This document shows, one piece after another, positions 39,775-47,612 of a stretch of DNA of 64,000 nt (position 1 is its first letter; every line of letters begins with the position of its first letter). The DNA is taken from positions 1 to 64,000 of the forward strand of contig NZ_JACNME010000004.1 in the NCBI RefSeq assembly GCF_014270065.1, written 5' to 3'. The notes beneath the pieces are model-generated. The model searched no databases. It saw only the letters and a program-made list of their open reading frames with translations, and was not told where the DNA came from. Origin of the DNA: Quadrisphaera sp. RL12-1S. Its GTDB lineage: Bacteria > Actinomycetota > Actinomycetes > Actinomycetales > Quadrisphaeraceae. The translations under genes were made by a program, and so were the position numbers.

Positions 39775-39840
39775 CCCTCTGCCGTCCCTCTGCCGTCCCT
39801 CTGCCGTCCCTCTGCCGTCCCTCTGCCGGCCCTCTGCCGG
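39775..39840 (+). repeat. Six 11-bp direct repeats (CCCTCTGCCGT)
   Basis: Six tandem 11-bp units, the last two ending in GG rather than GT. The unit is not a multiple of three and lies outside the coding frame, so it is non-coding slippage DNA just after suhB. Confidence 0.95.
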
Positions 39841-39841
39841 C

Positions 39842-39878
39842 CGGCTGCCGGGCCCGCTCCGCACGGGTCCGGCAGCCG
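39842..39878 (+). terminator. Hairpin terminator after hemH-suhB
   Basis: CGGCTGCCGG (39842-39851) pairs perfectly with CCGGCAGCCG (39869-39878), extended inward by GCCCG/CGGG pairing. It lies immediately after the 11-bp repeats. Confidence 0.65.
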
Positions 39879-40182
39879 CCTCGCGGGGGCTCCGGGGGGA
39901 CCCGGTGCGCGCGCCTGGAGCGGGTAGGGCATGATCCCGGCGCTACCGGGCATGCCAGCGGCGTCCCCGGTGTTGCAGGGGGTCCGTCCACCGCGGGCGG
40001 TGAGGAGAAGCAGGCCATCCACAGAGGTTTCCCAGTCGTGTCGCAGTCGGATCTGCGGCGGCAGCCGGTACACCTGGCGGTCCGCCTCAGCGCCGGAGGG
40101 CACGACCCACGGCCAGCCGTCCCCACCGCGCCCGGCAGGACCCCGACCAGCCCCACCACCAGCCAGATCCGGAGCAGCCACC

Positions 40183-40482
40183 ATGGCGACCGACTACGAC
40201 GCACCCCGCAAGACCGATGACGAGCTGTCCGAGGACTCGATCGAGGAGCTGAAGGCCCGCCGCAACGAGCCCGGCGCCGCCTCGGTCGACGAGGACGAGA
40301 CCGAGGCCGCCGAGGGCTTCGAGCTCCCGGGAGCCGACCTCTCCGGCGAGGAGCTCTCCGTGCGCGTCCTCCCGCGCCAGGCCGACGAGTTCATGTGCTC
40401 GCAGTGCTTCCTCGTGCACCACCGCAGCCAGCTGGCCAGCGACGACGGCGGGCAGCTCGTCTGCACCGAGTGCGCGGCCTGA
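40183..40482 (+). CDS. DUF4193 zinc-ribbon protein
   Basis: A 99-residue actinobacterial DUF4193 protein. The N-terminus [20 protein letters not shown] is family-typical. A CxxC pair lies in [11 protein letters not shown] (~70-75) and another in VCTECAA at the C-terminus, forming a likely zinc ribbon. The middle is acidic. The family is near-universal in actinobacteria and has been linked to no defined reaction; a transcription- or ribosome-associated role is speculation. ATG 40183 has a modest GGAGC nine bases upstream. A 13-bp hairpin terminator follows. This is the first gene of the block shared with M. tuberculosis (Rv2699c equivalent). Confidence 0.93.
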
Positions 40483-40498
40483 CACCCAGCACCCACCG

Positions 40499-40529
40499 CC
40501 TCCAGCCCCGGGACCGCCGGGGCTGGAGG
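40499..40529. terminator. Terminator between DUF4193 and DUF3093 genes
   Basis: CCTCCAGCCCCGG pairs perfectly over 13 bp with CCGGGGCTGGAGG across a five-base loop, between two convergent genes. Confidence 0.8.
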
Positions 40530-40567
40530 ACCACCGCCCCCGCGGGTGGCGCCCGCTGAGCGGGCAG

Positions 40568-41200
40568 CTAGTCCGCGGGGCGCCCCTGAGCGCCCCGGTC
40601 CGAGCCCAGCTCCGGCCGGGGCGCCGCCGCGTCCAGCGCCTCGCGGCTGCCCGGGCCCCACAGCGGCAGACCGCCGCTGAAGGGCACGTGCACGGCCACG
40701 GGGCCGCTCACGCCGTGCCGCGCCAGCGCCTCCACGAGGTCCTCGGGGTGCCGGCAGGAGAAGAGCCACGCCGGCGTGGGGTCCTCGGGGTCCCCGAGGC
40801 CCACCAGGACCACCGGGTCCACCCAGCCGCGCAGCAGCAGGTGCGTGCGGGCGTCGAGCAGCGGTCCGCGCAGCGCGGTGGCCCGCTCGCCGCGGGCGGC
40901 CACGGCACCGGTGAGGTGGTGCACCTCCACGTGCGCCTCCCCGACCCGCAGCACGCCGTCCGCGCCCAGGGCCACCACCGAGCTGGCCGAGACCAGCCAG
41001 GCCACCACCACCAGCGCCATCACCGCGCCGCCCACGACCACCCAGACCGGGCCGCCGATGAACCCGGTGGCGGCGCCGAACGCCGCGGCCAGCGGCACCA
41101 GCAGCCACGTGGCCGGCTTCGGCCACAGGCGCTCGGAGAACCCGGGTCCGGTCTGCTGAGGCTGCTGCGCCGCGTCCTGCGGCTCGTGCGAGAGGCCCAC
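40568..41200 (-). CDS. DUF3093 membrane protein
   Basis: A 210-residue protein of the actinobacterial DUF3093 family. It starts with a short polar region, then [20 protein letters not shown] and two adjacent transmembrane helices (residues ~30-80), followed by a soluble domain with [20 protein letters not shown]. The arrangement suggests a membrane-anchored cytosolic domain. Its function is unknown. GTG 41200 is six bases after GAGGCT on the minus strand, a likely -10 box. It is divergent from dut with only 42 bases between, an arrangement conserved in mycobacteria. Confidence 0.88.
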
Positions 41201-41230
41201 CCCGCCAGCCTCGCACGTCCCGCAGCCGCC

Positions 41231-41236
41231 TACGCT
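41231..41236 (+). promoter_or_regulatory. -10 box TACGCT of the dut leaderless promoter
   Basis: TACGCT ends six bases before GTG 41243 without a ribosome binding site. Confidence 0.55.
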
Positions 41237-41242
41237 CGGCCC

Positions 41243-41905
41243 GTGACAGGCGTGCTCGCAGCAGGGGCGGGGCTCGAGGGCGACCCGGCCGGCCCCTCGA
41301 CAGGCCCGCACGGGTCGAGCGCGGCGCTGCCCGGCGCGGAGGAGCTCGAGGTCCCCCTGCAGCGCCTCACCGCAGACCTGCCCGACCCCTCCTACGCCCA
41401 CCCCGGGGACGCCGGCGCGGACCTGCGCTCCGCCGTGGACGCCGTCATCGCCCCCGGGGGGCGCGCGACGCTGCCCACCGGCGTGGCCGTGGCCGTCCCC
41501 GACGGCTGGGCCGCCTTCGTGCACCCCCGCTCCGGCCTGGCGGCCCGCCACGGGGTCACCACCCTCAACGGGCCCGGCACGGTGGACGCCGGCTACCGCG
41601 GCGAGGTCCGCGTGACCCTGGTCAACACCGACGCCGTCGAGCCCTTCCAGGTGCGCCGCGGCGACCGCATCGCCCAGCTGGTGCTCCAGCGCGTGGCGCG
41701 GGCCCGGTTCGTGCCCGTGGAGGTGCTGGACGCCACCGACCGGGGCAGCGGCGGGCACGGCTCCACCGGCGGATGGGACGCCGCCCCCGCGGGCGCGCAG
41801 GCGACCACCGACCCCACCGGCCAGAACACCGGCCAGACCACCGGCCAGACCACCGGTCAGACCACCGCGACCGGTTCCACCACGACGACGAGGGACGTGC
41901 TGTGA
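41243..41905 (+). CDS. dut: dUTP diphosphatase (dUTPase)
   Basis: A 220-residue trimeric dUTPase hydrolysing dUTP to dUMP. The five motifs are visible: DAGADLRS (1), [13 protein letters not shown] (2-3 region), [17 protein letters not shown] (3), [14 protein letters not shown] (4) and GSGGHGSTG (5). Before motif 1 there is a ~35-residue N-terminal extension, and after motif 5 a ~45-residue tail of Gly-Gln-Thr-Thr repeats not found in the core enzyme. The tail is coded by four 12-bp tandem repeats. The stop overlaps the DUF3710 start (GTGA). Confidence 0.95.
41816..41863 (+). repeat. Four 12-bp tandem repeats at the dut 3' end
   Basis: Four in-frame units close to ACCGGCCAGACC encode a TGQT repeat; two are identical, and the first and last differ by one base each. 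Confidence 0.9.
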
Positions 41906-42666
41906 GCATCTTCCGGCGCCGCTCCGCGCGCGACGACGAGGCCGGAGAGGCCACCACCGGCTCCTCCCGTGACGGCGCTGACGGCGCTGACGGCTCTGAC
42001 GGCGCCGGTGCCGCGACCTCGGCGGAGCCCGCGCAGGCCCCCGCACCCGCCGGCCTCTCGCCGCGGCCGCAGGGTCCCTTCGACGTGACCGAGGTGGACG
42101 ACGAGCTGCCGCGGGTGGACCTCGGCGCCCTCCGCCTGCCCGGCGTGCCCGGCATGGAGCTGCGGCTGGAGGTCGAGGACGGCACCCGCCGCGTGGTGGC
42201 CGCCACGGTGGCGCTCGCCGGCTCCACGGCCCAGCTGCAGGCCTTCGCCGCGCCCCGCACCCAGGGCATCTGGGGCGAGGTCCGCGACGAGATCGCGGCG
42301 TCCCTGGCCAGCTCCGGCGGACTCTCCCAGGAGGTGCCCGGCCCGTACGGCACCGAGCTGGTGGCGCAGGTGCCCACGCGTCTGCCCGACGGCCAGGTGG
42401 TCGCCTCGCCGGCGCGCTTCGTGGGCGTGGACGGGCCGCGCTGGTTCCTGCGGGCGGTGCTGTCCGGCCCGGCGGCGGTGGACGCCCAGGCGGCGGCCCC
42501 CCTGGAGGAGCTGCTCCGCGGCGCCGTCGTGGTCCGCGGCGCCGAGGCCATGGCCCCCCGTGACCTGCTGCCGCTGCGGCTGCCCCAGGCGCCCCCCGGC
42601 GCCGCGCCGGCGGACGGGCAGCAGCCCGGCGCCGACGGGTCCGCGGCGGGGTCCGAGCAGGCCTAG
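41902..42666 (+). CDS. DUF3710 family protein
   Basis: A 254-residue actinobacterial DUF3710 protein. After a ~55-residue low-complexity start it runs through [52 protein letters not shown] and [15 protein letters not shown], all typical of the family. No membrane segment or active site is evident and the function is unknown. GTG 41902 overlaps the dut stop, so the two proteins are translated from one message, as in mycobacteria (Rv2696c-Rv2697c). Confidence 0.9.
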
Positions 42667-42764
42667 CAGCGCGCCCGGGGGCCGCCCGGGCGAGTCCGTG
42701 CACCGCGCGCGCTCGTCCGGCCCAGCGGCTCCCGGACTCGCCCGCAGCACTCCCTCCGAGCGCC

Positions 42765-42770
42765 TACCCT
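42765..42770 (+). promoter_or_regulatory. -10 box TACCCT of a leaderless promoter
   Basis: TACCCT ends seven bases before ATG 42778, with no Shine-Dalgarno. Confidence 0.6.
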
Positions 42771-42777
42771 CGTCGCC

Positions 42778-43170
42778 ATGGGCACAGTGAAGTCCTCTCG
42801 CCACCCGCTCCTGCGCGCTCTGTCGCGGCTGACGGCGGGCAACGAGCAGCTGATCGCCGAGGACGCGCAGAAGGCCTCGGCCGCGATGGGCGGCACCCCC
42901 TGCGCCTCGCTGTCGGGACGCCGGCGCGCCAGCGTCTCGGGCACCCTGCGCACCGTGACGCTGCGTCCCCGGGCGGGGGTCCCGGCCCTGGTGGCGGAGC
43001 TGTTCGACGGCACCGGCACGCTCACGGTCATCTGGCTGGGACGGCGCGAGATCCCCGGCATCGTCCCCGGCGCCGCGGTGCGCGTGGAGGGTTTCGTGGG
43101 CTGCGACGACGGCCGCAAGACCGTCTACAACCCGCGCTACGAGCTCGTCCCCGCCACCGCCGCCTCCTGA
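42778..43170 (+). CDS. OB-fold nucleic-acid-binding protein
   Basis: A 130-residue protein with a single OB-fold in residues ~50-125: ASVSGTLRTVTLRPRAGVPA, LVAELFDGTGTLTVIWLG and VRVEGFVGCDDGRKTVYNPR. This matches the tRNA-anticodon/RecG-wedge-like OB family seen beside DUF3159 genes in actinobacteria (Rv2694c equivalent). Binding to single-stranded nucleic acid is inferred from fold. The N-terminal ~45 residues are helical. ATG 42778 is fixed by the -10 box just upstream. It is followed after 16 bases by the DUF3159 gene and is probably in the same transcript. Confidence 0.87.
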   Translation: MGTVKSSRHPLLRALSRLTAGNEQLIAEDAQKASAAMGGTPCASLSGRRRASVSGTLRTVTLRPRAGVPALVAELFDGTGTLTVIWLGRREIPGIVPGAAVRVEGFVGCDDGRKTVYNPRYELVPATAAS

Positions 43171-43186
43171 CCCGGGCGGCGCAGCG

Positions 43187-43909
43187 GTGAGCCTGCAGTC
43201 CGGCGTCGGACGGGCCGCCTCCGGCGAGCGGTTCTCGCTGGCGGACGCCGTCGGCGGTCCCCGCGGGGCCGTCGAGGCGGTCCTCCCCGGCCTCGTCTTC
43301 GTGATCGTGGTCACAGCCACCCGCTCGCTGGTGTGGGCCGGGGGGCTCGCCCTGAGCGTGGCCGCGCTGGCGGGCCTGGCGCGCCTCGTGGCGCGCCAGC
43401 CGCTGCAGCAGGCGCTCGCCGGCGCCGCGGGCGTGGCGATCTGCGCCTTCACCGCCTGGCGCACCGGCGACGCCGTCGACTTCTACTGGTGGGGGCTGCT
43501 GCTCAACGCCGTGTACGCGGTGGTGCTGGCCGTCTCCACCCTGCCGCTGCCGAAGGCCGGCCCCCTGCCCGGCGGCCCGCTGCCGGTGACCGGCCTGCTC
43601 GTCGCCGCCGCGCGCGGCGGAGGCCCGGGCAGCGGCGCGTGGCGGCGCGACCCCGCCCAGCTGCGCCTGCACCGCCGCCTCACCTGGATGTGGGTGGGCC
43701 TGTTCGTGCTGCGCCTGGCGGTGCAGACCCCGCTCTACCTCGCGGGTGCCGTGACAGCGCTGGGCGTGGCCCGGCTGGCCATGGGCCTGCCGCTGTTCGC
43801 CGCTGCCGCCTGGGTGACGTGGCTCGCGCTGCGCCGAGCGGGAGCCGCCGCGCAGGACGCTCCCGCGGCGGGGAGCTCCCCGCCGTCAGGGAGCCAGGGG
43901 GCTCACTAG
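43187..43909 (+). CDS. DUF3159 membrane protein
   Basis: A 240-residue membrane protein of the actinobacterial DUF3159 family. It begins with FSLADAVGGPRGAVEAVLPG, typical of the family. Five or six transmembrane helices follow, with the hallmark HRRLTWMWVGLFVLRLAVQT near residue 165. Function is unknown; the pairing with an OB-fold gene is conserved. Its TAG stop shares the palindrome CTAG with the stop of the opposing ceoC gene, so the two coding regions overlap by four bases tail to tail. Confidence 0.88.
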   Translation: MSLQSGVGRAASGERFSLADAVGGPRGAVEAVLPGLVFVIVVTATRSLVWAGGLALSVAALAGLARLVARQPLQQALAGAAGVAICAFTAWRTGDAVDFYWWGLLLNAVYAVVLAVSTLPLPKAGPLPGGPLPVTGLLVAAARGGGPGSGAWRRDPAQLRLHRRLTWMWVGLFVLRLAVQTPLYLAGAVTALGVARLAMGLPLFAAAAWVTWLALRRAGAAAQDAPAAGSSPPSGSQGAH

Positions 43910-44595
43910 TCCTCGAGGCCGCTCTGCCGGTCCGGCGCCGGGGGCGCCAGCAGCTCCTTGAGGGCCTCCTCGCTGTCCTGCACCGTGAGCAGGAGCAGCT
44001 GGTCGCGTCCCTCCAGGGCGTCGTCCGGGGACGGCGCGATGGGACGTCCCGTGCGGATGATGCCCACGAGCACGGTGTCCGGCGGCCACGCGACGTCACC
44101 GACCCGCGTGCCGGCCAGGGGGGAGGCCGCCGGGAGGGTCAGCTCCACCATGGCGGCGCCGCCCTGCTGGAAGGTGAACATCCGCACGAGGTCGCCGATG
44201 GAGACGGCCTCCTCGACCAGCGCCGTCATGAGCCGCGGCGTCGAGACCGCCACGTCGACGCCCCACGCCTCGTCGAACATCCACTCGTTCTTGGGGTTGT
44301 TGACCCGCGCCACTGTGCGCGGCACGCCGTACTCGGTCTTGGCGAGCAGGCTCGTCACGAGGTTGGCCTTGTCGTCCGCGGTGGCGGCCACCACCACGTC
44401 CGCGGTGTCGAGCGCGGCCTCGGACAGGCTGGAGGTCTCGCAGGAGTCGGCCAGCAGCCAGTCCGCCTCCGGCACCGACTGCATCTTCATCGCCCGGGGG
44501 TCCCTGTCGATGAGCAGCACCTGGTGCCCGTTGCCGAGCAGCTCGCGGGCGATGGACCGCCCCACGTTGCCCGCTCCGGCGATCACGACCCGCAC
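43906..44595 (-). CDS. ceoC: RCK-type potassium transport regulator CeoC (TrkA family)
   Basis: A 229-residue protein with an RCK_N Rossmann domain: VVIAGAGNVGRSIARELLGN, then VLLIDRDPRAM and TADVVVAATADDKANLV (residues 1-140). A C-terminal RCK_C (TrkA_C) domain follows (~145-215). It should bind NAD(H) or a nucleotide and gate a potassium transporter. GTG 44595 is the start. It lies 82 bases after ceoB on the same strand and probably shares its transcript. No TrkH/TrkG/KtrB-type membrane subunit is in the window; the KUP-like gene beyond ceoB is the only local candidate partner. Confidence 0.92.
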   Translation of the reverse strand: MRVVIAGAGNVGRSIARELLGNGHQVLLIDRDPRAMKMQSVPEADWLLADSCETSSLSEAALDTADVVVAATADDKANLVTSLLAKTEYGVPRTVARVNNPKNEWMFDEAWGVDVAVSTPRLMTALVEEAVSIGDLVRMFTFQQGGAAMVELTLPAASPLAGTRVGDVAWPPDTVLVGIIRTGRPIAPSPDDALEGRDQLLLLTVQDSEEALKELLAPPAPDRQSGLED

Positions 44596-44677
44596 GACGC
44601 CCCCTCGACCCTCGACACGCGGCCCACCCGGACCAGCGCCACCTGCAGCGCCAGCGCCGCTCGCACGGCCACCGCGC

Positions 44678-45340
44678 TCACTCCTCGGCCGCGGGCGGGC
44701 GGCCCAGCGCCCGCTCCACGCCCGCGACGTCCTCCGCGCGGGCGAGCAGGTGCACCTGGTCGCCGTCCTGGTGGACGGTGTCCGGTCCGGGCAGCAGCGC
44801 CCGGCCCAGCCGCACCAGGTAGGCGACGCGGGCGCCGACGCGGCCCTCCAGCACCGTCAGGCGGGTGCCCACCCAGCCCGGGTGCACCTGCACCTGGGCC
44901 AGGGACAGCGTCCCGGTGGTGTCGGTGAACTCGCTCGTGGCGCCCTGCGGGAGGATCCGCCGCAGCACCTGGTCGGCGGCCCACGGCACGGTGGCGACGG
45001 TGGGGATGCCGAGGCGCTCGTACACCTCGGCGCGCCCCGGGTCGTAGATGCGGGCGACGACGTTGGTCACGCCGAACGTCTCGCGGGCGACGCGCGCGGC
45101 GAGGATGTTGGAGTTGTCACCGCTGCTGACGGCGGCGAAGGCGTCAGCGCTCTCGATGCCGGCCTCGACGAGGGTGTCCCTGTCGAAGCCGACCCCGGTC
45201 ACCCGGTCCCCGTCGAAGGGGCCGAGGCGCCGGAAGGCGTCGGGGTTCTGGTCCACCACGGTGACCTGGTGGCCGAGGGCGTCGAGGCGCAGGGCCAGGG
45301 CCGAGCCGACCCGCCCGCACCCCATGATGACCACGCGCAC
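44678..45340 (-). CDS. ceoB: RCK-type potassium transport regulator CeoB (TrkA family)
   Basis: A 220-residue paralogue of CeoC. RCK_N begins VVIMGCGRVGSALALRLDAL with VTVVDQNPDAF and ADAFAAVSSGDNSN. RCK_C covers about residues 140-215 (LAQVQVHPGWVGTRLTVLE). The acidic residue closing the NAD ribose is present in both proteins. GTG 45340 is preferred over longer frames because TAGGTT ends seven bases upstream on the minus strand. It is divergent from the KimA-like transporter gene, with 184 bases between the two starts. Confidence 0.92.
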   Translation of the reverse strand: MRVVIMGCGRVGSALALRLDALGHQVTVVDQNPDAFRRLGPFDGDRVTGVGFDRDTLVEAGIESADAFAAVSSGDNSNILAARVARETFGVTNVVARIYDPGRAEVYERLGIPTVATVPWAADQVLRRILPQGATSEFTDTTGTLSLAQVQVHPGWVGTRLTVLEGRVGARVAYLVRLGRALLPGPDTVHQDGDQVHLLARAEDVAGVERALGRPPAAEE

Positions 45341-45347
45341 GCCAGCG

Positions 45348-45353
45348 AACCTA
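45348..45353 (-). promoter_or_regulatory. -10 box TAGGTT of the ceoB leaderless promoter
   Basis: On the minus strand TAGGTT ends seven bases before the GTG at 45340. Confidence 0.55.
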
Positions 45354-45389
45354 CAGCGCGCGGCCGGGGGGCGGGGCGGCGGCGCCGCC

Positions 45390-45462
45390 GACCGGACGAC
45401 GACCACGACGGCGACCACGACGACGGGGACGACGAGGACGACGACGGCGACGACGGGGACGT
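45390..45462 (+). repeat. GAC-rich spacer between divergent promoters
   Basis: An imperfect run of GAC/GAG/GGC triplets (GACGACGACCACGACGGCGA and similar) occupies the middle of the ceoB-transporter spacer. It is strongly strand-biased and outside both genes. Confidence 0.7.
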
Positions 45463-45510
45463 CGGGGCCGTCCGCGGGGTCGGACGCACCCCGGGACCCC
45501 CGGTCCGGCC

Positions 45511-45516
45511 TACCAT
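45511..45516 (+). promoter_or_regulatory. -10 box TACCAT of the KimA-like gene
   Basis: TACCAT ends eight bases before GTG 45525; no leader or riboswitch fits in between. Confidence 0.55.
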
Positions 45517-45524
45517 CGACGCTC

Positions 45525-47612
45525 GTGCCCATCACGGACGCGGTGAAGCGGCTGCTCGTCGGTCGCCCGGTGCGCAGCGACAAGCTCAGCGAGACGCTGC
45601 TGCCCAAGCGCATCGCCCTGCCGGTGTTCGCCTCCGACGCCCTCAGCTCGGTCGCCTACGCCCCCGACGAGATCCTGCTCACCCTCGCCATCGCCGGCAC
45701 GGGCGCGTACCTGCTGTCGCCGTGGATCGCGCTCGTCGTCGTCCTGGTGCTCGTGGTGGTCGTCTCGTCCTACCGGCAGAACGTGCACGCGTACCCCTCC
45801 GGCGGCGGCGACTACGAGGTGGTCACCACCAACCTCGGTCGCACCGGCGGTGTGACGGTGGGGGCGGCGCTGCTGTGCGACTACACGCTCACGGTGGCCG
45901 TCTCGGTCTCCTCGGGGGCCCAGTACGCCTCGGCGGCGCTGCCGTTCCTCAACGGGCACGAGGTGCTCATCGCCGTGGCGGTGGTGGTGGTGCTCACCAC
46001 CCTCAACCTGCGCGGGGTCCGCGAGTCGGGCACCGCCTTCGCCATCCCCACGTACGTCTTCATGGGCGCCATCGGCGTCATGGCGCTCGTCGGCGGACTG
46101 CGCTTCGTGCTGGGCGACCTGCCGCCGGCCGAGAGCGCCGGCCTGGGGCTGGTGGCCGAGCCCGGCTACGAGGCCGGCCTGACCGGGCTGGGCGGGGCGC
46201 TGCTGCTGGCGCGCGCGTTCTCCTCCGGCTGCGCCGCCCTCACCGGCGTGGAGGCCATCAGCAACGGCGTCCCGGCGTTCCGCAAGCCCAAGAGCCACAA
46301 CGCCGCCACCACGCTGGCGCTGCTGGGCGGCATCAGCATCGTCATGCTCTTCGCGATCATCCTGCTGGCCCGCGCCACCGGGGTGCAGTTCGCCGAGGAC
46401 CCGGCCACCCAGCTCATCCGCGACGGCGCGCCGGTGGGCGGCAGCTACGTGCAGGACCCGGTCATCGGGCAGATCGCGCAGTCCGTCTTCGCCGGGTTCC
46501 CCCCGGCGTTCTACCTCGTGACCATCGCCACCGGCGTGATCCTCGTGCTCGCGGCCAACACCGCCTTCAACGGGTTCCCGGTGCTGGCCTCGATCCTCGC
46601 CCGGGACGGCTTCCTGCCGCGCCAGCTGCACACCCGCGGGGACCGGCTGGCGTTCAGCAACGGGATCATCGCGCTCGCCGGCGTGGCCATCGTGCTGATC
46701 GTGTCCTTCGACGCGCAGGTCACCAAGCTCATCCAGCTCTACGTGGTGGGCGTGTTCATCTCCTTCACCATGAGCCAGACCGGCATGGTCAAGCACTGGA
46801 CCCGCCTGCTGGCCACCGAGACCGACCCCCGCGAGCGCTCGCGGATGGTGCGGTCGCGGATCATCAACGCGGTCGGCGTGGGGATGACCGGGTCGGTGCT
46901 GGTGATCGTGCTCATCACCAAGTTCACCCGCGGCGCGTGGATCACGCTGCTGGGGATGGCGGTGCTGTTCGTGCTCATGCGGGCCATCCGCAAGCACTAC
47001 GACCGGGTGGCGGCCGAGCTGGCCGTCGAGGCCACCCCGGCGGCCAAGCTGCTGCCGTCCAAGGTCCACGCGATCGTGCTGGTCTCCAAGGTGCACCGGC
47101 CCACGCTGCGGGCGCTGGCGTACGCCCGGGTGTCCCGGCCGTCGGTGCTGGAGGCGCTGACGGTGGACGTCGAGCCCGAGGACACCGCGGCGCTGCAGCG
47201 CCAGTGGAACGCGCTGGACCTGCCGGTGCCGCTGAAGGCGCTGGAGAGCCCCTACCGCGAGATCACGCGCCCGATCGTGCAGTACGTGCGCGACCTGCGC
47301 CGGGAGTCGCCACGAGACCTGGTGGTGGTCTACATCCCCGAGTACGTGGTGGGCCACTGGTGGGAGCAGGTGCTGCACAACCAGACGGCGCTGCGGCTCA
47401 AGGGGCGCCTGCTGTTCACGCCCGGGGTGGTGGTGGCCAGCGTGCCGTTCCAGCTGAGCTCCTCCGCAGGCGCAGAGGACCGCTGGGACGGCCCCGCGGC
47501 CGGCTCGGTGCGCCAGGGGGGTCTGGCCAGGCCGGCGCCCCCGTCAGCGTCGTCGTCCTCCCCGTACTCCCCGTCGTCAGCGTCGTCAGCAGCAGAGGGG
47601 CAGTCCCGGTGA
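45525..47612 (+). CDS. KimA/YdaO-like potassium transporter (APC/KUP superfamily)
   Basis: A 695-residue membrane protein usually annotated only as APC amino-acid permease. It tracks Bacillus KimA (YdaO) closely as I recall it: LPVFASDALSSVAYAPDEIL, SSYRQNVHAYPSGGGDYEVV, LARAFSSGCAALTGVEAISN, VLAANTAFNGFPVLASILAR and GVFISFTMSQTGMVKHW. About twelve transmembrane helices (residues ~40-490) precede a ~190-residue cytosolic domain that ends with VVVASVPFQLSSS, as in KimA. KimA is a proton-coupled potassium importer inhibited by c-di-AMP. Transport of K+ here is inferred from that similarity and the divergent ceoB-ceoC genes. The stop overlaps the downstream methyltransferase (GTGA). Confidence 0.85.
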   Translation: MPITDAVKRLLVGRPVRSDKLSETLLPKRIALPVFASDALSSVAYAPDEILLTLAIAGTGAYLLSPWIALVVVLVLVVVVSSYRQNVHAYPSGGGDYEVVTTNLGRTGGVTVGAALLCDYTLTVAVSVSSGAQYASAALPFLNGHEVLIAVAVVVVLTTLNLRGVRESGTAFAIPTYVFMGAIGVMALVGGLRFVLGDLPPAESAGLGLVAEPGYEAGLTGLGGALLLARAFSSGCAALTGVEAISNGVPAFRKPKSHNAATTLALLGGISIVMLFAIILLARATGVQFAEDPATQLIRDGAPVGGSYVQDPVIGQIAQSVFAGFPPAFYLVTIATGVILVLAANTAFNGFPVLASILARDGFLPRQLHTRGDRLAFSNGIIALAGVAIVLIVSFDAQVTKLIQLYVVGVFISFTMSQTGMVKHWTRLLATETDPRERSRMVRSRIINAVGVGMTGSVLVIVLITKFTRGAWITLLGMAVLFVLMRAIRKHYDRVAAELAVEATPAAKLLPSKVHAIVLVSKVHRPTLRALAYARVSRPSVLEALTVDVEPEDTAALQRQWNALDLPVPLKALESPYREITRPIVQYVRDLRRESPRDLVVVYIPEYVVGHWWEQVLHNQTALRLKGRLLFTPGVVVASVPFQLSSSAGAEDRWDGPAAGSVRQGGLARPAPPSASSSSPYSPSSASSAAEGQSR

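Larger units (their letters stand above)
39763..40182. other. 420-base intergenic region before the DUF4193 gene
   Basis: It contains the 11-bp repeat array, a terminator hairpin and then ~300 bases with no convincing gene. An in-frame extension of the DUF4193 frame reaches back to ATG 39931 but is Arg/Pro-rich and lacks a binding site. The palindrome GGCATGCC occurs near 39949. No clear promoter was found. Confidence 0.6.

Noticed and set aside
39931-40182. N-terminal extension of the DUF4193 protein from ATG 39931
   Set aside because: The added 84 residues are Pro/Arg-rich and lack a ribosome site; the family starts at MATDYDAPR (40183).
43958-47608. Open frame that continues upstream of the methyltransferase start for 1217 codons
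   Set aside because: It crosses ceoC and ceoB antisense and the KimA-like gene out of frame. Only the part from 47609 matches a known family.
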